A DNA stretch of 64,000 bases from Ypsolopha sequella (GCA_934047225.1 OW203992.1:3213501-3277500), one strand, 5' to 3'. Counted from the first letter of the stretch, positions 31,823 to 43,423 are shown. Notes: a model not told the origin generated them from the letters alone. A program made the numbers and translations.

Positions 31823-32462
31823 ATAAGGCGCAAGCCCCACAGAAGTGATGTGGCGGTGGCACGTGGCGCGGACGGACAATCAATTAAAGCATCGAAAAAT
31901 GAATCTAATAGTTTTAAGGCGCTAAGGAAAAAAAATTACACTTTTAGAACGTGCATATCTACTCCAGTAAATAATGTATTATTTTGATAAAATAGTATAA
32001 TATGATCTGTTAAAACAAAAACGCGATTGGAAAAATTCGGCTTGGTAGAAATATTTATTGAAATGAGGTCTTTTTCGACACCAATTCTCCTGGTTTGACA
32101 ATTCAGAATGACATATGGACTGCAATTATATTATATGAGATGGGTTTTAACAATGTCTAGGACCTGGTTAAACGAAATTTTGATAGCAACTTTAGTACAT
32201 TTTATATTAATTAAAAACCGACTTTTTGCTACTTTTCCACGAATCCGTCCCTCTCGCACTGAAGGTATTTTCGCATATGGAGTAAGAGGGACGCTAAAAC
32301 TTTTACATATCCTCTTAAAGCATAGGATCGTTTTTGCTGAAAAAGGAGCGTGCGTCCGCGCTTCCAGGTGACGTCGCCGCCACCACATTTCGTTGCTTTG
32401 ATTGTCTGCCCGCGCCACGCGCCACCGACCGTCACGTCACTTCTGTGGAGCTTGCGCCTTAT
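31823..32462. mobile_element. MITE with long TIRs, hosting another MITE
   Basis: ATAAGGCGCAAGCCCCACAG (31823) and its inverse, CTGTGGAGCTTGCGCCTTAT (to 32462), start arms of about 70 bp that continue through a GCGCGGACGGACAATCAA-like stretch. The centre is a complete TTAA-ended MITE (31914-32318), so the host element is only about 235 bp. Confidence 0.75.
31914..32318 (-). mobile_element. TTAA-ended MITE, copy 5, nested
   Basis: TTAA lies at 31914-31917 and 32315-32318. On the minus strand it begins TTAAGAGGATATGTAAAAG, then CGTCCCTCTTACTCCATATG, matching 23461-23842 and 55926-56343. Confidence 0.8.
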
Positions 32463-33000
32463 AACTACTGGATGAAATATTTCGATTTTAGTGCTTATTT
32501 TCCATTGAAACATAGCCGTATCTTGGTCATTGTCGAGGTATTATTCTGGTTTAAGGTTCTGTGTGTGGCCCTTATGATACAATAAAAAAAAACAATATAC
32601 AGTAAACTTCAGAAGGTCTTATAGCGAAAGGTATCGGTTTTATATAAAAACCTGTTGTATGTATTATACCCGTGATTGTCAGCTGAAGTAGTAATAAAAA
32701 TGTATGCGAAATAAAGTCAAAATACTGACTCTCACTATACATAGTCACGACATGAAGCCGCGAGGGCCTATCAGAGGTCTTTCCGAGTATGTATCACCGA
32801 CGATTTTATGTCCCAAGCTCAGACCAAATAAAAAGTCAAGACGTAGTTAACTCCATGTAACGGGTGAAGCAGGCCAAAAGTGAGACGGTTTCGTGTTCAT
32901 ACACGTCTTGAAATTCACACATGCGCAATCTGTCTCAGTTTTTACTGCGCGGCAACACTCACTAAGCACACATGTTTACAAAAACGGCCTCACTTCAATG
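32463..33000. other. Unassigned DNA
   Basis: No gene or clear repeat recognised. Confidence 0.4.
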
Positions 33001-33419
33001 TTAAGAGGCTATGCGAATTTTATTGTTGTCACTGTCACTCCAAGCAAAAATCGCGCAGTGCGAGAGGGGCGGATTCAGGGCAAAAGGGAAAAATGTTGGT
33101 TTTATATTAAAAAAAACTAAAGTAGCTAGCAAAATTTCAAATATCAAATCTTTAGATATTGTTAAAAAACACCTAATAAAATATGTTTGAGTTCTGTATA
33201 TGGTTCCTATTCGTCAAACGAGGAGAAATAGTGTGTTTGAAGACCTCATTTCAACAATTACTTCTATCGAGGAAAATTTATCCAAACATGTTTTTCAATT
33301 TCAAAACCCTAGATTATTATAGTCAAAATGCATATACCAGAAACTGATTATAATTTTCCGTGTATTTCATGAAATACACAGAAAAGAAACACCCGTATTT
33401 TTTTCGCATATCGCCTTAA
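33001..33419 (+). mobile_element. TTAA-ended MITE, copy 6, best preserved
   Basis: It starts TTAAGAGGCTATGCGAA and ends TTCGCATATCGCCTTAA, giving a 17-bp imperfect inverted repeat with TTAA on both sides. The interior includes CACTCCAAGCAAAAATCGCG, then CAGTGCGAGAGGGGCGG. Length 419 bp, no transposase. Confidence 0.85.
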
Positions 33420-33429
33420 CAGTGCTCCA

Positions 33430-33615
33430 TCTTGAATTTTTATTTGGACTGAGTCCCAGCATGATGGGCGGTAAGTAAGATAGACCCACAGCATCTACAG
33501 CACGCATGTCAAACAAAAAGGTCCCCCCTACGTAGGTTGAACCCGCAACTTTTCGTAGTAGTGGCCGAGAAGTTCTAACAACAGAGGCGGTCTATTCAAA
33601 ATTAGGAGACATATT
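33430..33615 (-). mobile_element. tRNA-derived SINE, minus strand
   Basis: On the minus strand, AGAACTTCTCGGCCACTACT and GCGGGTTCAACC give an A-to-B-box region related to 10352-10424. The body runs to about 33430 and ends in AAATAAAAATTCAAG. Confidence 0.5.
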
Positions 33616-34600
33616 TTCTACAATGTCACAACACAATAACTCTTAAAAATTCTAATCAAACCGTTAAGATGTGATCTCAGAGATCCACACAATAGTAGCT
33701 CCATCTTAAGACTATTCTATCCAATTTCGGCGTTCCTCAGGCAGATAACGATCAGTCTCGGGTTTTTATTTATTGCGGAGGGTTCGTGATATTCGGCTTT
33801 CTGTATCTATGTAGCGTCGGCATAAATATAGTTTATCGCCGATCGGCGCGTATCGCGAGATGCGGAGATATGGCACTTTGTTTATTTGCTGACTGTACTC
33901 GCCCACGTCTGCGCTGTTTGATGTTTTATAGGAAATGCTTGAAATATTTTGCGTCACAATACGTACCGTACTTTTTATAAATATGTCTAGGAGACCTCTT
34001 AATGTAATAGGAATCGAAGTGATTTTTTCATTGTCTAAATAATAATTATGTGTGAACGTTATGTTTACAAAATTTTCATTCTCAAAGACACAAGTGGTCC
34101 ATTAACGATTACCATTGAAAAAATGTTTCGGTTTCTTCAATCGAATTTTCAATATTTTTAGGTCAAAAATAGTAAAACAAATTCTAACAGTTTTTGACGA
34201 ATTGGATTTGATTCTGATTTGAAAAAATCTCGTTTGGTGACACTTACTTAATTCTCATTATCGCTAAAACAATGGTAAAACAATAGATCGTAATCCAGAT
34301 CGTGGCTCAGATCTACCTTCAGATTCGATTATTTGGTATGTCAATTGTGTCAATGGACTATTGAGTCAATCAAAGCACTGGATTGCACACTTGTTGCACA
34401 TTATTCCGACCAAATAGGTGAAATTAATTTGTACAGCCTATTCATACTGAAGGCGTAGTAAATGATCAGTATCACGGATCGCTAACAATTTTTGCTTATT
34501 TTGTACAATAGAATGTGGACCTCGCACAGTAACTGACTTTGGGGCTGCGCTTGCGTTTGCAGGGAACATCAAAAATTATTCATGAATTACACAAAAAGGG
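33616..34600. other. Unassigned DNA
   Basis: No gene supported. The stretch 34248-34312 is a relative of 12018-12070. The segment 33830-33910 is CG-rich (CGCCGATCGGCGCGTATCGC) and could be regulatory. Confidence 0.35.
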
Positions 34601-34622
34601 TCACTGAACCTTGATACTGAGT

Positions 34623-34720
34623 AGTAGCCCCCCGCTTTAGGCGACCCCGTACGGCGCGAATTCTCTATAACGCGATTTTTAAAATTCGCTCTAGTTTGCC
34701 CCGCTTTACGCGGATGCATA
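34623..34720. repeat. Possible Tigger/pogo-like terminus
   Basis: GTAGCCCCCCGCTTTAGGCG and CCCCGCTTTACGCGGATGC resemble the CG-containing ends of pogo-type elements. The match is from memory and weak. Confidence 0.25.
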
Positions 34721-34842
34721 GATAAATATTATAAAATTTTAGAAAATTCGGAAAGTGATAATAATCGCATTATAAGCAAGCAATACAAAACAGTGTGGAT
34801 TCTACGAAAGACTTTTGCAAGAAAATGCTACTCAAAAATCAT

Positions 34843-34988
34843 CAGGTCCTCTAAATAGGCCGCTTTGGATGAATCATATTATGATTCTGTTCTAATGCCG
34901 TCTCTTTGGCACGCGTGAAAAAACTCTGTTTCCATTCTACTTTCAAATCATTTTATGATTCACCCAAGTCGGCCTTTTTAGATCCCCA
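34843..34988. mobile_element. 146-bp MITE (GGCCGACTTGGGTGAATCA)
   Basis: The left arm AATAGGCCGCTTTGGATGAA, then TCATATTATGATT, is mirrored at the right by AATCATTTTATGATTCACCC, then AAGTCGGCC. Arms of about 42 bp with substitutions. Confidence 0.65.
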
Positions 34989-35140
34989 GATAACTACTAT
35001 TTCTCAATGATTAATTCCAAGGATTAAAGAAGTTGAAACTTCTCTGTAACAATTAATATACTGATTCTGTTTCATTTTTGCAATAAAAGCACTTTAATTA
35101 CTTATTTGGGTCGTTCTTAATTGATTGAGTTGATTTCGCT

Positions 35141-35232
35141 TATGACCGCCGGGAGTTACAAAGTCCTGGAAAGGCTTATGTCCAGCAGTGGACAAACTAG
35201 GCTGATGGATGGATGGATGGATGGATGGATGT
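35141..35232 (+). mobile_element. LINE 3' end with (GGAT)n tail
   Basis: TGACCGCCGGGAGTTACAAA, then GGCTTATGTCCAGCAGTGGA, repeats the 3' coding end at 13031-13085. It is followed by GATGGATGGATGGATGGATG. Confidence 0.6.
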
Positions 35233-35506
35233 GAGGAATAATTATTTTTTTTGTTATAGAGTCACCTTATATAGATCTATCAGGCCATCTGTTGCCTATC
35301 TCGTTATCGATAGTTTATTTATAGTAAACGATAAAACTCATTGTTATTTAAGATTTCGACAGTAGATACGCCTACCTCCACTTTTCACCGGATATTGTTC
35401 TCTTATCACCGACACATCAGGTTCGGTTCGGTGAACATTCTGTATATTTAACGTGTGATTGCACTTTGACTATTTAAGTAACTTGGTTTTGTTAAGGGGC
35501 TGTACA

Positions 35507-35623
35507 ATGCTAAAATTCAGCCCTGCTCTCCTTTTGTTTCTTAACTGTCTATCTTGCTCTAATCAGATGCCGCGTACGCAGAACTTCAGTTATTTTGAAA
35601 TCGTGGCTACATTAGGACATTAA
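35507..35623 (+). CDS. Weak candidate: 38-codon frame with signal-peptide-like start
   Basis: ATG at 35507 opens MLKFSPALLLFLNCLSC, which resembles a secretion signal, followed by about 20 residues and a stop at 35621. CTCTAATCAG inside it also looks like a splice acceptor, which argues against a single exon. I recognise no family and no neighbouring exons. Chance is the default explanation. Confidence 0.15.
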   Translation: MLKFSPALLLFLNCLSCSNQMPRTQNFSYFEIVATLGH

Positions 35624-35661
35624 CTATAAATTCTATATATAATAAAGATGTTTTTTTCTAG

Positions 35662-36035
35662 AATTAAATGAGACTTGAGGATAATTCATGATTTATATAA
35701 AAACGGCTCACCTCAATACGTGTTATGATCGGGAAAGCCGACCAGTTTCAGCAGATTTAGACTGCCTTCATCTGGGCGAGTAAAGACGTTTACGCGACGA
35801 CGTTACGCCTCACACTGCGGGCTGCGGCTCGCAGGGCTCGGGATGACATCGATGCAGAACCACCCATCTGCATCGATGTCATCCCGAGCCCTGCGAGCCG
35901 CAGCCCGCAGTTTGAGGCGTAACGTCGTCGCGTAAACGTCTTTACTCGCCCAGATGAAGGCAGTCTAAATCTGCTGAAACTGGTCGGCTTTCCCGATCAT
36001 AACACGTATTGAGGTGAGCCGTTTTTATATAAATC
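35662..36035. mobile_element. Long-arm palindromic element, copy 2, with 14-bp duplication
   Basis: Arms 35690-35858 and 35867-36035 are 169-bp inverted repeats with one mismatch by eye, around an 8-bp loop (ACCACCCA). A 28-bp non-palindromic lead-in (35662-35689) begins AATTAAATGAGACTTGAGG, as in copy 1. ATGTTTTTTTCTAG flanks both sides (35648-35661 and 36036-36049). The loop is a remnant of copy 1's centre, so this is a deletion derivative. Confidence 0.9.
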
Positions 36036-36049
36036 ATGTTTTTTTCTAG

Positions 36050-36514
36050 TAAGTATCTGCGTGTGTTGGTTTCGTTTTAATCGGTTTTGAAATATGGAAA
36101 CTGAACCGCTTTTTTTCGTGAAATCCATGCTATTTTAAAAATATTCTGTTTAAAAGAAGATTAAAAATGTTTATTTATAAAGTGTTATTAATAATTGTCT
36201 TGAGTCAAAAAACGGACCATATTTTTTTCAAATTTTTACCTTCTACATTGACGGTAAAACTGATGTTTAGCATTGTGGAGCCCCTTAATAGAAAATCCTG
36301 CACATGAAATAGGGAAAAATATGATCTTGATATTTATCACAAAGGACGCTTACAATATTTTATAACTTTCTTTTATTTGTTACAATTTACAAGGAATAAA
36401 TTAACAGTAAAAAAGATGTAATATGAATGACATAACGCCCTTAAACCTTTTCTAGGGCTCAGAAAAAAAAGAAACCCATAAGGGTTGTAAGTTCAGTCTT
36501 TGTCTGTCCGCTCA
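36050..36514. other. Unassigned DNA
   Basis: No feature recognised. Confidence 0.4.
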
Positions 36515-36748
36515 TTAAGAGCGGTTTCGCAGCCGGATCGTGAAAAACCCATCAAAGATTTCGAATAAAAAAAAAATGAAATTCTAATTAACAGAAACCA
36601 ATAGAAAGTTTGCGACGGCAACATACACAATACACAGGTAATAAGGTTTTGTTGAATAACTATTGAGTGAATTTTGAATTTTAGTGTTCTGTTTCGATTA
36701 ATTAGAAAAAGGCGGGTTTTTTACAATCCGGCTGCAAAACTGCTCTTA
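36515..36748. mobile_element. TTAA-ended MITE, TTAAGAGCGG type
   Basis: The left arm is TTAAGAGCGGTTTCGCAGCC and the right arm its inverse, GGCTGCAAAACTGCTCTTAA. The arms are about 35 bp in a 234-bp element. TTAA borders match the larger family, but the interior does not. Confidence 0.7.
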
Positions 36749-37058
36749 AGTTGAAACTTGCCTTAGAGACTTGATAATGAAATAATGAAAAAGGAAGTAA
36801 GATATCACACGTGTGAAAAGAGCTTTATTTAGAGCAGATTACGTTTAAACTGACGAAACCCGTGCATTGTGTACGATTTATAATTAATATAAGTATAAGA
36901 GCCAGTTAAATTATTATTAACTAATATTTAAGAACATGTACATGATTTTGATAATTAAGAAAATACATTTAAGTACTTATATTAAGTTACCATAATGTTA
37001 GTTAAGTTGTTAAGTTGCCAACATATTTATTTATATAGTTGCCAATATATTTAATTTA

Positions 37059-37195
37059 AGGGCCAGTTTTTGAATTAAGAAAATTTTGGTAAGCGTTATT
37101 TAGGCGACGAATCAGCCGACCACAGCGCTGCATTTCATACTTAAGCATCGCTTAACTTAAAATTCTTAAATGTAAAATCAAGGGGTTAGACAAAG
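37059..37195 (+). repeat. Dispersed repeat (GGCGACGAATC family), copy 1
   Basis: GGGCCAGTTTTTGAATT, TTAGGCGACGAATCAG, GCGCTGCATTTCA and TTAAGCATCGCTTA occur in the same order as in 37847-37960. It is probably a decayed MITE. Confidence 0.5.
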
Positions 37196-37660
37196 ACTTC
37201 TTTTCTCAAATAAAAACAGTCACCATTACCATTCGTACTTATTCAAAACCGTATAGAACTCTTTGCCGAGAATCAGAGCTCTTAAAGCGCCACCGGCACC
37301 GGCGCGTCCCGCGGATCTAAATATTAAAATGTATGTAAAGCCGGCATCGATAGGTGCAATAAATCGTGCCGGATCGCGCCCGTATCGGCAGTCATTAGCA
37401 GCCAGCATGGAGGTAGGAACAGTAACTAAGTACTCGAGACAGAGAAAAGGAAATTGCACTTGGAAATGAAACGCATGGGTTTGGTTGGGCATAGATTTCT
37501 GGTGAAACATATTTAACTTAAAGTACCAGTGTTCATATTTTGGTTATGTTGGTTGCATGGTTGCAAGGAACCAGAATTTATGAACCGCTATGTATTTAAA
37601 CGCACAACAGGAAATACTAAAAATGTTATTACAGTGTTCCACCAAAAATTAATAACTGCA
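37196..37660. other. Unassigned DNA with a GC-rich patch
   Basis: The stretch 37275-37400 is GC-rich (CCACCGGCACCGGCGCGTCC). Short frames on both strands overlap it, so none is persuasive. Confidence 0.35.
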
Positions 37661-37795
37661 CATCAAAAAAGCACGGGCTTTCTGGATTGTCATAAAAAAA
37701 AATCACGAAGGTTAGGTATGGCGGTTGCGGAACTACGTAAATCTTTTAACCTAACCTACCGGCTTTCTCCTGCGCTGAAGGATTTCTGATGGCTT
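37661..37795 (+). repeat. Dispersed repeat (GAAGGTTAGGT...AACCTAACC)
   Basis: CACGAAGGTTAGGTATGGCG, AACCTAACCTACCGG and GAAGGATTTCTGATGG are shared with 63395-63505, partly with 47945-48035 and 11130-11180. Confidence 0.5.
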
Positions 37796-37846
37796 TAGGT
37801 TGCAAAATAGTATTTTAGATGTGCAAATAAAAATATTCCTTTATAA

Positions 37847-37960
37847 ATTAAGGGCTGGTTTCTGAATTCAAATACTTAGGCGACGAATCATTAAATTAAA
37901 GCGCTGCATGTCACAGTTTAAGCACCGCTTTACTGGTCAAATTTGAAATCGGAGTTTAGG
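37847..37960 (+). repeat. Dispersed repeat (GGCGACGAATC family), copy 2
   Basis: AGGGCTGGTTTCTGAATTC, TTAGGCGACGAATCATT, GCGCTGCATGTCA and TTAAGCACCGCTTTA are collinear with 37059-37195. Confidence 0.5.
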
Positions 37961-40289
37961 CTATCGGGATAAAAACAAAAGATAATATTGTACCGTCGTG
38001 CACTTAAGAGGATGGCATACCCTAGCAACTTTTTTTATTACCCGTCTAGCACAATAGGTCTAATGGCAAAGACCTTATTTGCTTTTCATAGAGGCGATTA
38101 TATATTGGCTCTTTGGCCTCTTGTTCTTGGACGCGTAATATTAGTGATCACGCAGCGAAACAACAAATTGGTGTGTTTTTAGCTAATACTGAAATATTTT
38201 GTAGGGAAAAAATATTGGATTTAGGTAAAATCCCTTCATATTTCTATTGCCTATTTTATTAAAAAAAATCAAGTTGATCTCTTAATCGCGTCTTTGAAAC
38301 GAACGTTTGAAAACCAAAAAAAAGAGGGTGGAAAACATTATTTTTTTGACAAAAGTATAAATCTTAAAACATTGTTTATAGGTGGAATCCTTAGATAAAA
38401 GATCGATACACCAAATATATTTTCTTCAATATGAGGAGAGACCTAGTTTCTTCCAATGAACCCTTGAAAACCTGGTGTTATTGATGTTCTAGCGTCAGGT
38501 GTCCACTTAATATTGTACTTTGGCTCCAAAGCCCAATACCATAATAGACGCAGTACTCAAGTAGGGACAACCAAATAAAAAAAATATATATAACTAATTA
38601 CATGGGGTATCATTTCTTATCACTACAATATATTTCAACATATTACGGTACAGTCGGAAAAAAAATAAAAACCTATTAAACTTATTATCGTTGCTAGTTT
38701 CTTCCTCCATACCGCGGATGCTGCAAGGAAGGGACTTGATCAACATCGAAGATATTAGGTTTCCGAGTAGGGATCACCTAATATTTACGTGGGATTTGAA
38801 GAATCACTTGTTAACAGAGCTCCTGGACTTACAAATGTGTTAAATGAGAAATTTAATTTTCTTTTTTGTAAATTTTAGAATCTTTTATAGTGTCTTGCGA
38901 TAATTCTTAAAGCATTACTATACCTACCTACTTTGTTTTTCTTAAAAAATGATACCAATTTTGATGCAATATCATCATTCATATGAATGCATCAGTTCTT
39001 TTACAGAGACATTCCATCATCACAAATTGAGGTAATTCCTAACAGCCCGGAGTCACAGCAACTTTAAACTGAGTTTAACGTATTAACCTCGTTCTGCGAC
39101 GGCTGACTTATCGCACGTCCATTTATCTGCTGACGGTACTCGGCGAAACTCGAAAAAAGTTAATGCAAAAAAGTTTAATAAAGTCCGCGTGCCGCGGGCG
39201 GGACACACGTTAGAGATTAGATTGAGACCCTTCAGTGTTTGGTTTAAATTTCATAAGGTAGAAATTAAATGCTAAATTATAAAATGAGATGCCTATAAGT
39301 TTACAGGAAATTAATCCAGTCAGCGTTTTAATGATGTTCGTGGTGACAAAAGACAAGAGTCTTGATGTAAACACTTGTACTGTTTTAACTCCAACCGGTT
39401 TCGCTTTCAAAGAACACTAAGAATAAAATAAAATAAAACGATGAATAATACAAATATGATTGCTTACATTGCATACGATAAATGACAGCGTTTAGTGAGT
39501 TGTTTTTATTAGCAAAATATAATTATTTTGATTTGGTTAAACATTTATAATAAATTTCAGTATAATGAAATGTTTGTTAATTAATGTTTGTACTTCTAAT
39601 TGAAATTATTTGCTTAAAATGTCTACATAAAGGAGTATTTGAAGTGTGCGTGCTGCCTGAGTTTATAAATTTATTGAATCATTTATTTGGAAAATAAAGG
39701 CTTATTATTATTATAATGAAAGTTGATAAATAATCACTTTGCTCATTTAAGTTAAACTGTCTCCCGTCTTCTTTAACGTACAAAGATGTACCCGCCAACA
39801 TACATCTATCCTGTATCTTCTATCCTTCGGAGGGCAATTACCAAAGTTTGCGCATAACAGCGCCCCATGACAAATATCTAGTCTGCATTAACAAATACTC
39901 TGCCCGCGATTTTTCTCCGGCCCTTATCTCGACGCCTCCGGGTCGTCCGCGCCCTCAGTGTACCCGATACACAATTTTTTATATGAAACCGTCGCTTTAT
40001 TCCCGCAAAGTTGAGTCTTTAAAAAGTTTATCGCGCCAAAGTTCGCGCACCTTGTGACGGTGAAAAATCGGAACGCATTAATCTTAGACCGCTGTGTGTT
40101 AAGGTGTGCTAAACTGTGGTTAACTATGACGGTGGCGTTGGTTTTCTTTTGTTTGCTTTATCTTGAAATAAGCGTTTTTGCAATGCCCAAGGAGTGATAT
40201 ATTTGAATTGTAGTGCTACTATTTATATCGTAGGCCGTAGAGTACTGATTATTATTGTGAGGAAAGATGATTGATACTTGATTCGACAT
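37961..40289. other. Unassigned DNA, no supported gene
   Basis: No exon or RNA recognised. A hairpin ATATTAGGT/ACCTAATAT lies near 38750-38785. The patches 39080-39200 and 39840-40060 are less AT-rich and non-repetitive (GTTTAATAAAGTCCGCG; GTTTATCGCGCCAAAGTTCG) and may be regulatory. AATAAAGGCTTATTATTATT near 39695 looks like a retroposon tail. Confidence 0.35.
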
Positions 40290-40490
40290 GACAGTTTCTT
40301 GAACAATATCATAGAAGGAAACGTCGAGGGGAAAAGAGGCAGAGGAAGACCTAGATGCACCTTCACTCAAGTGAAGGAGAAAGTTAATGTAATGTCATAT
40401 CAAGAGGTCAAATCGTTAGCAGAAGAAAGAGAATAATGGCGGTTACTCCACCGAGAAGAGAGGCTCTTAAGTTATGTAAGAAAAACAACA
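40290..40490 (+). pseudogene. RTE-type LINE C-terminal fragment
   Basis: Translation gives NIIEGNVEGKRGRGRPR, then KEKVNVMSYQEVKSLAEE and, after an in-frame TAA near 40434, WRLLHREERLLS. This is typical of the C-terminus of RTE-like LINE proteins. The stop makes it a pseudogene. No 5' part remains. Confidence 0.7.
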
Positions 40491-41320
40491 AATTAACAAT
40501 ATTTTTCATATTCCGAACAATCAATAACCCAAATACCCCAACACCATCAATCATCAGTGCCGATTTCCATACAAGTACTTACCTAATAAATAATAAATTC
40601 CAAGAGGGTATGTGAAGAAATATGTGTGAGTGTTTCCGTGAATGAATCTTGTTGTATCGGCTAACGAGGCTTGATGCGTTTTGAATTAATGTTTCATTCC
40701 GCAAAAATGGAGGAGCGACTTACCTGTAACAAGAAAAGCAATTTATGAGCTCGGAGAAAAAATTGCATAGATATGATATTATTGATGTTTTGGATTCCTG
40801 GATTCTTTTTACATATTTAAATTTCAAAAATACGTAAAATAAAACGAAAAAAAGAGGAAGGTTTTATAAAAAATACAAAGGAGGAATTAAAATAACGAAG
40901 GGAAAGTAAAAAGCCTATAAATTGTACTTCGTACACAAAATACTAGGTTCCATCAAAGAAGATGGACTCTGCTTAAAAGAATCACAAGAATAGATTTTGT
41001 AGAATATTTTCAAAATCAGACGTCAACGAAGAATTTTAAGTATTATCTCAGGAGTCCTCAAACTAATTAAAAATCAAATTAAAAATTCTTTATTTTCTAA
41101 AAATTGTACCTATATATCAATTTATATGTTTTGAGGCTCTCCTTCCAATAACTTTTACAAAACCTGTATTAAAAGAGCCCCTCTTTCTTGTATGTGCCTT
41201 TAAAAATTGCGAGGGTGATACTTAATAACTATTTACTTATAAATAGATTAATTGGACATCTTTATTTAAAAATATGTTATAGTGTTTGAATGGATTAGTT
41301 CTCCAATTAAATAAAGTACA
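40491..41320. other. Unassigned DNA
   Basis: No gene or clear repeat recognised before the minisatellite. Confidence 0.4.
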
Positions 41321-42483
41321 CGTCAAACTACAGCTCATCAGTCGACCCAGTGGTTCTTGACTTCGGTTACGTCACAAACTACAGCTCATCAGTAGACCCA
41401 GTGGTTCTTGACTTCGGTTACGTCACAAACTACAGCTCATCAGTAGACCCAGTGGTTCTTGACTTCGGTTACGTCACAAACTACAGCTCATCAGTCGACC
41501 CAGTGGTTCTTGACTTCGGTTACGTCACAAACTACAGCTCATCAGTCGACCCAGTGGTTCTTGACTTCGGTTACGTCACAAACTACAGCTCATCAGTCGA
41601 CCCAGTGGTTCTTGACTTCGGTTACGTCACAAACTACAGCTCATCAGTCGACCCAGTGGTTCTTGACTTCGGTTACGTCACAAACTACAGCTCATCAGTC
41701 GACCCAGTGGTTCTTGACTTCGGTTACGTCACAAACTACAGCTCATCAGTCGACCCAGTGGTTCTTGACTTCGGTTACGTCACAAACTACAGCTCATCAG
41801 TCGACCCAGTGGTTCTTGACTTCGGTTACGTCACAAACTACAGCTCATCAGTCGACCCAGTGGTTCTTGACTTCGGTTACGTCACAAACTACAGCTCATC
41901 AGTAGACCCAGTGGTTCTTGACTTCGGTTACGTCACAAACTACAGCTCATCAGTCGACCCAGTGGTTCTTGACTTCGGTTACGTCACAAACTACAGCTCA
42001 TCAGTCGACCCAGTGGTTCTTGACTTCGGTTACGTCACAAACTACAGCTCATCAGTCGACCCAGTGGTTCTTGACTTCGGTTACGTCACAAACTACAGCT
42101 CATCAGTCGACCCAGTGGTTCTTGACTTCGGTTACGTCACAAACTACAGCTCATCAGTCGACCCAGTGGTTCTTGACTTCGGTTACGTCACAAACTACAG
42201 CTCATCAGTCGACCCAGTGGTTCTTGACTTCGGTTACGTCACAAACTACAGCTCATCAGTCGACCCAGTGGTTCTTGACTTCGGTTACGTCACAAACTAC
42301 AGCTCATCAGTCGACCCAGTGGTTCTTGACTTCGGTTACGTCACAAACTACAGCTCATCAGTCGACCCAGTGGTTCTTGACTTCGGTTACGTCACAAACT
42401 ACAGCTCATCAGTCGACCCAGTGGTTCTTGACTTCGGTTACGTCACAAACTACAGCTCATCAGTCGTCCCAGTTGTTCTTGAC
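41321..42483 (+). repeat. 51-bp minisatellite, 22 full units
   Basis: Between 41341 and 42462 there are exactly 22 units of 51 bp with no length change. The unit starts GTCGACCCAGTGGTTCTTGA and continues CTTCGGTTACGTCACAAACT, then ACAGCTCATCA. Only three units (41392, 41443, 41902) differ, by GTAGAC for GTCGAC. Because 51 is a multiple of 3, a frame of about 410 codons stays open (17-residue repeat VVLDFGYVTNYSSSVDP), and a second frame is open in most units. Uniform synonymous sites argue for recent DNA amplification rather than a protein. Each unit carries one TTACGTCA. Confidence 0.95.
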
Positions 42484-43423
42484 AGATATCAAAAATTCGC
42501 TTTAAGTGTTTCCGTTTTTTTGCGGAAACTCAAAAATAAGAATAGTTTATTTTGCAAAAAACACAGCAAGAAGATAAGTTAGGTAAATGTTAGTTGAACG
42601 AGCGACCTAAGTTCTCCGAGTCTACTTGAACAATCCGGCGTTTATATTATGTATGCATGTATGTATGAATGTTTTTCCGACGATAACTCGAGTATCGTTG
42701 ATCGGAACTACTGGTTATAGCTTATAATTTCTAAAAGAAAATCTCACACTAAAAATATACTAACCAACATTACTGATGGTCCTCAGACTAGGTCAAATCT
42801 GATTCATGAGGGCCAATCAATCAATCGTTTATTTGTTAAAAGCATGTTACATAATAAATAAGTTGGAAAAATTGGCCCAATGCTTTTTGCCACCTAGGCA
42901 TGCAAATGTTAAATCTTAAAAATATGGAAATATAATATAATTAAGAGTATTCTTGGTATGAATAGCAAACAAGCAGCGCATGCGTATTCATAATTTTAGC
43001 CACTTATATAATTATTTTGGTTATAATTTGTGATAGTAAATATTGTAACAGGGACGTACGATTTAGTGTAAGCATAACACTTCGTAAATCGATAGCCCAC
43101 CTAACAGCTTCCGGAAGTAGTACACAACAGAAAAGCTTTCAAAAGCTTGATCTAATCTCGTGATATTTCTAAACAATCGGCCACACCCAGCTCCTTATTT
43201 TGTTTGATTATGACCTTTCTGTGGTTTAAGTAAGGACTAGCACGGTTTGCCGTGACGTATTGGAGACTGAACAAGGGACGCGCGCACGCGTCGCCACTTG
43301 GGCACAAGTGGAAGTGGGTACTTTAGACTATTTCCTACTTCAATTTGTCATATTTGTAAAAAGAATATTGTTAACGTCCAAACACTAAGTATAATTATAG
43401 ATAGGTACTTATATTTGTACTTG
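42484..43423. other. Unassigned DNA
   Basis: No gene. A hairpin GTTTCCG/CGGAAAC lies near 42510, (GTAT)n near 42655-42672, and a palindromic E-box pair CCACTTGGGCACAAGTGG near 43292. Confidence 0.4.

Noticed and set aside
37226..37510. GC-rich overlapping frames as a host exon
   Set aside because: Frames on both strands are equally open, with no domain or splice pattern favouring either.
41321..42483. CRISPR array
   Set aside because: The repeats are direct and contiguous, with no unique spacers, and the surroundings are animal DNA.
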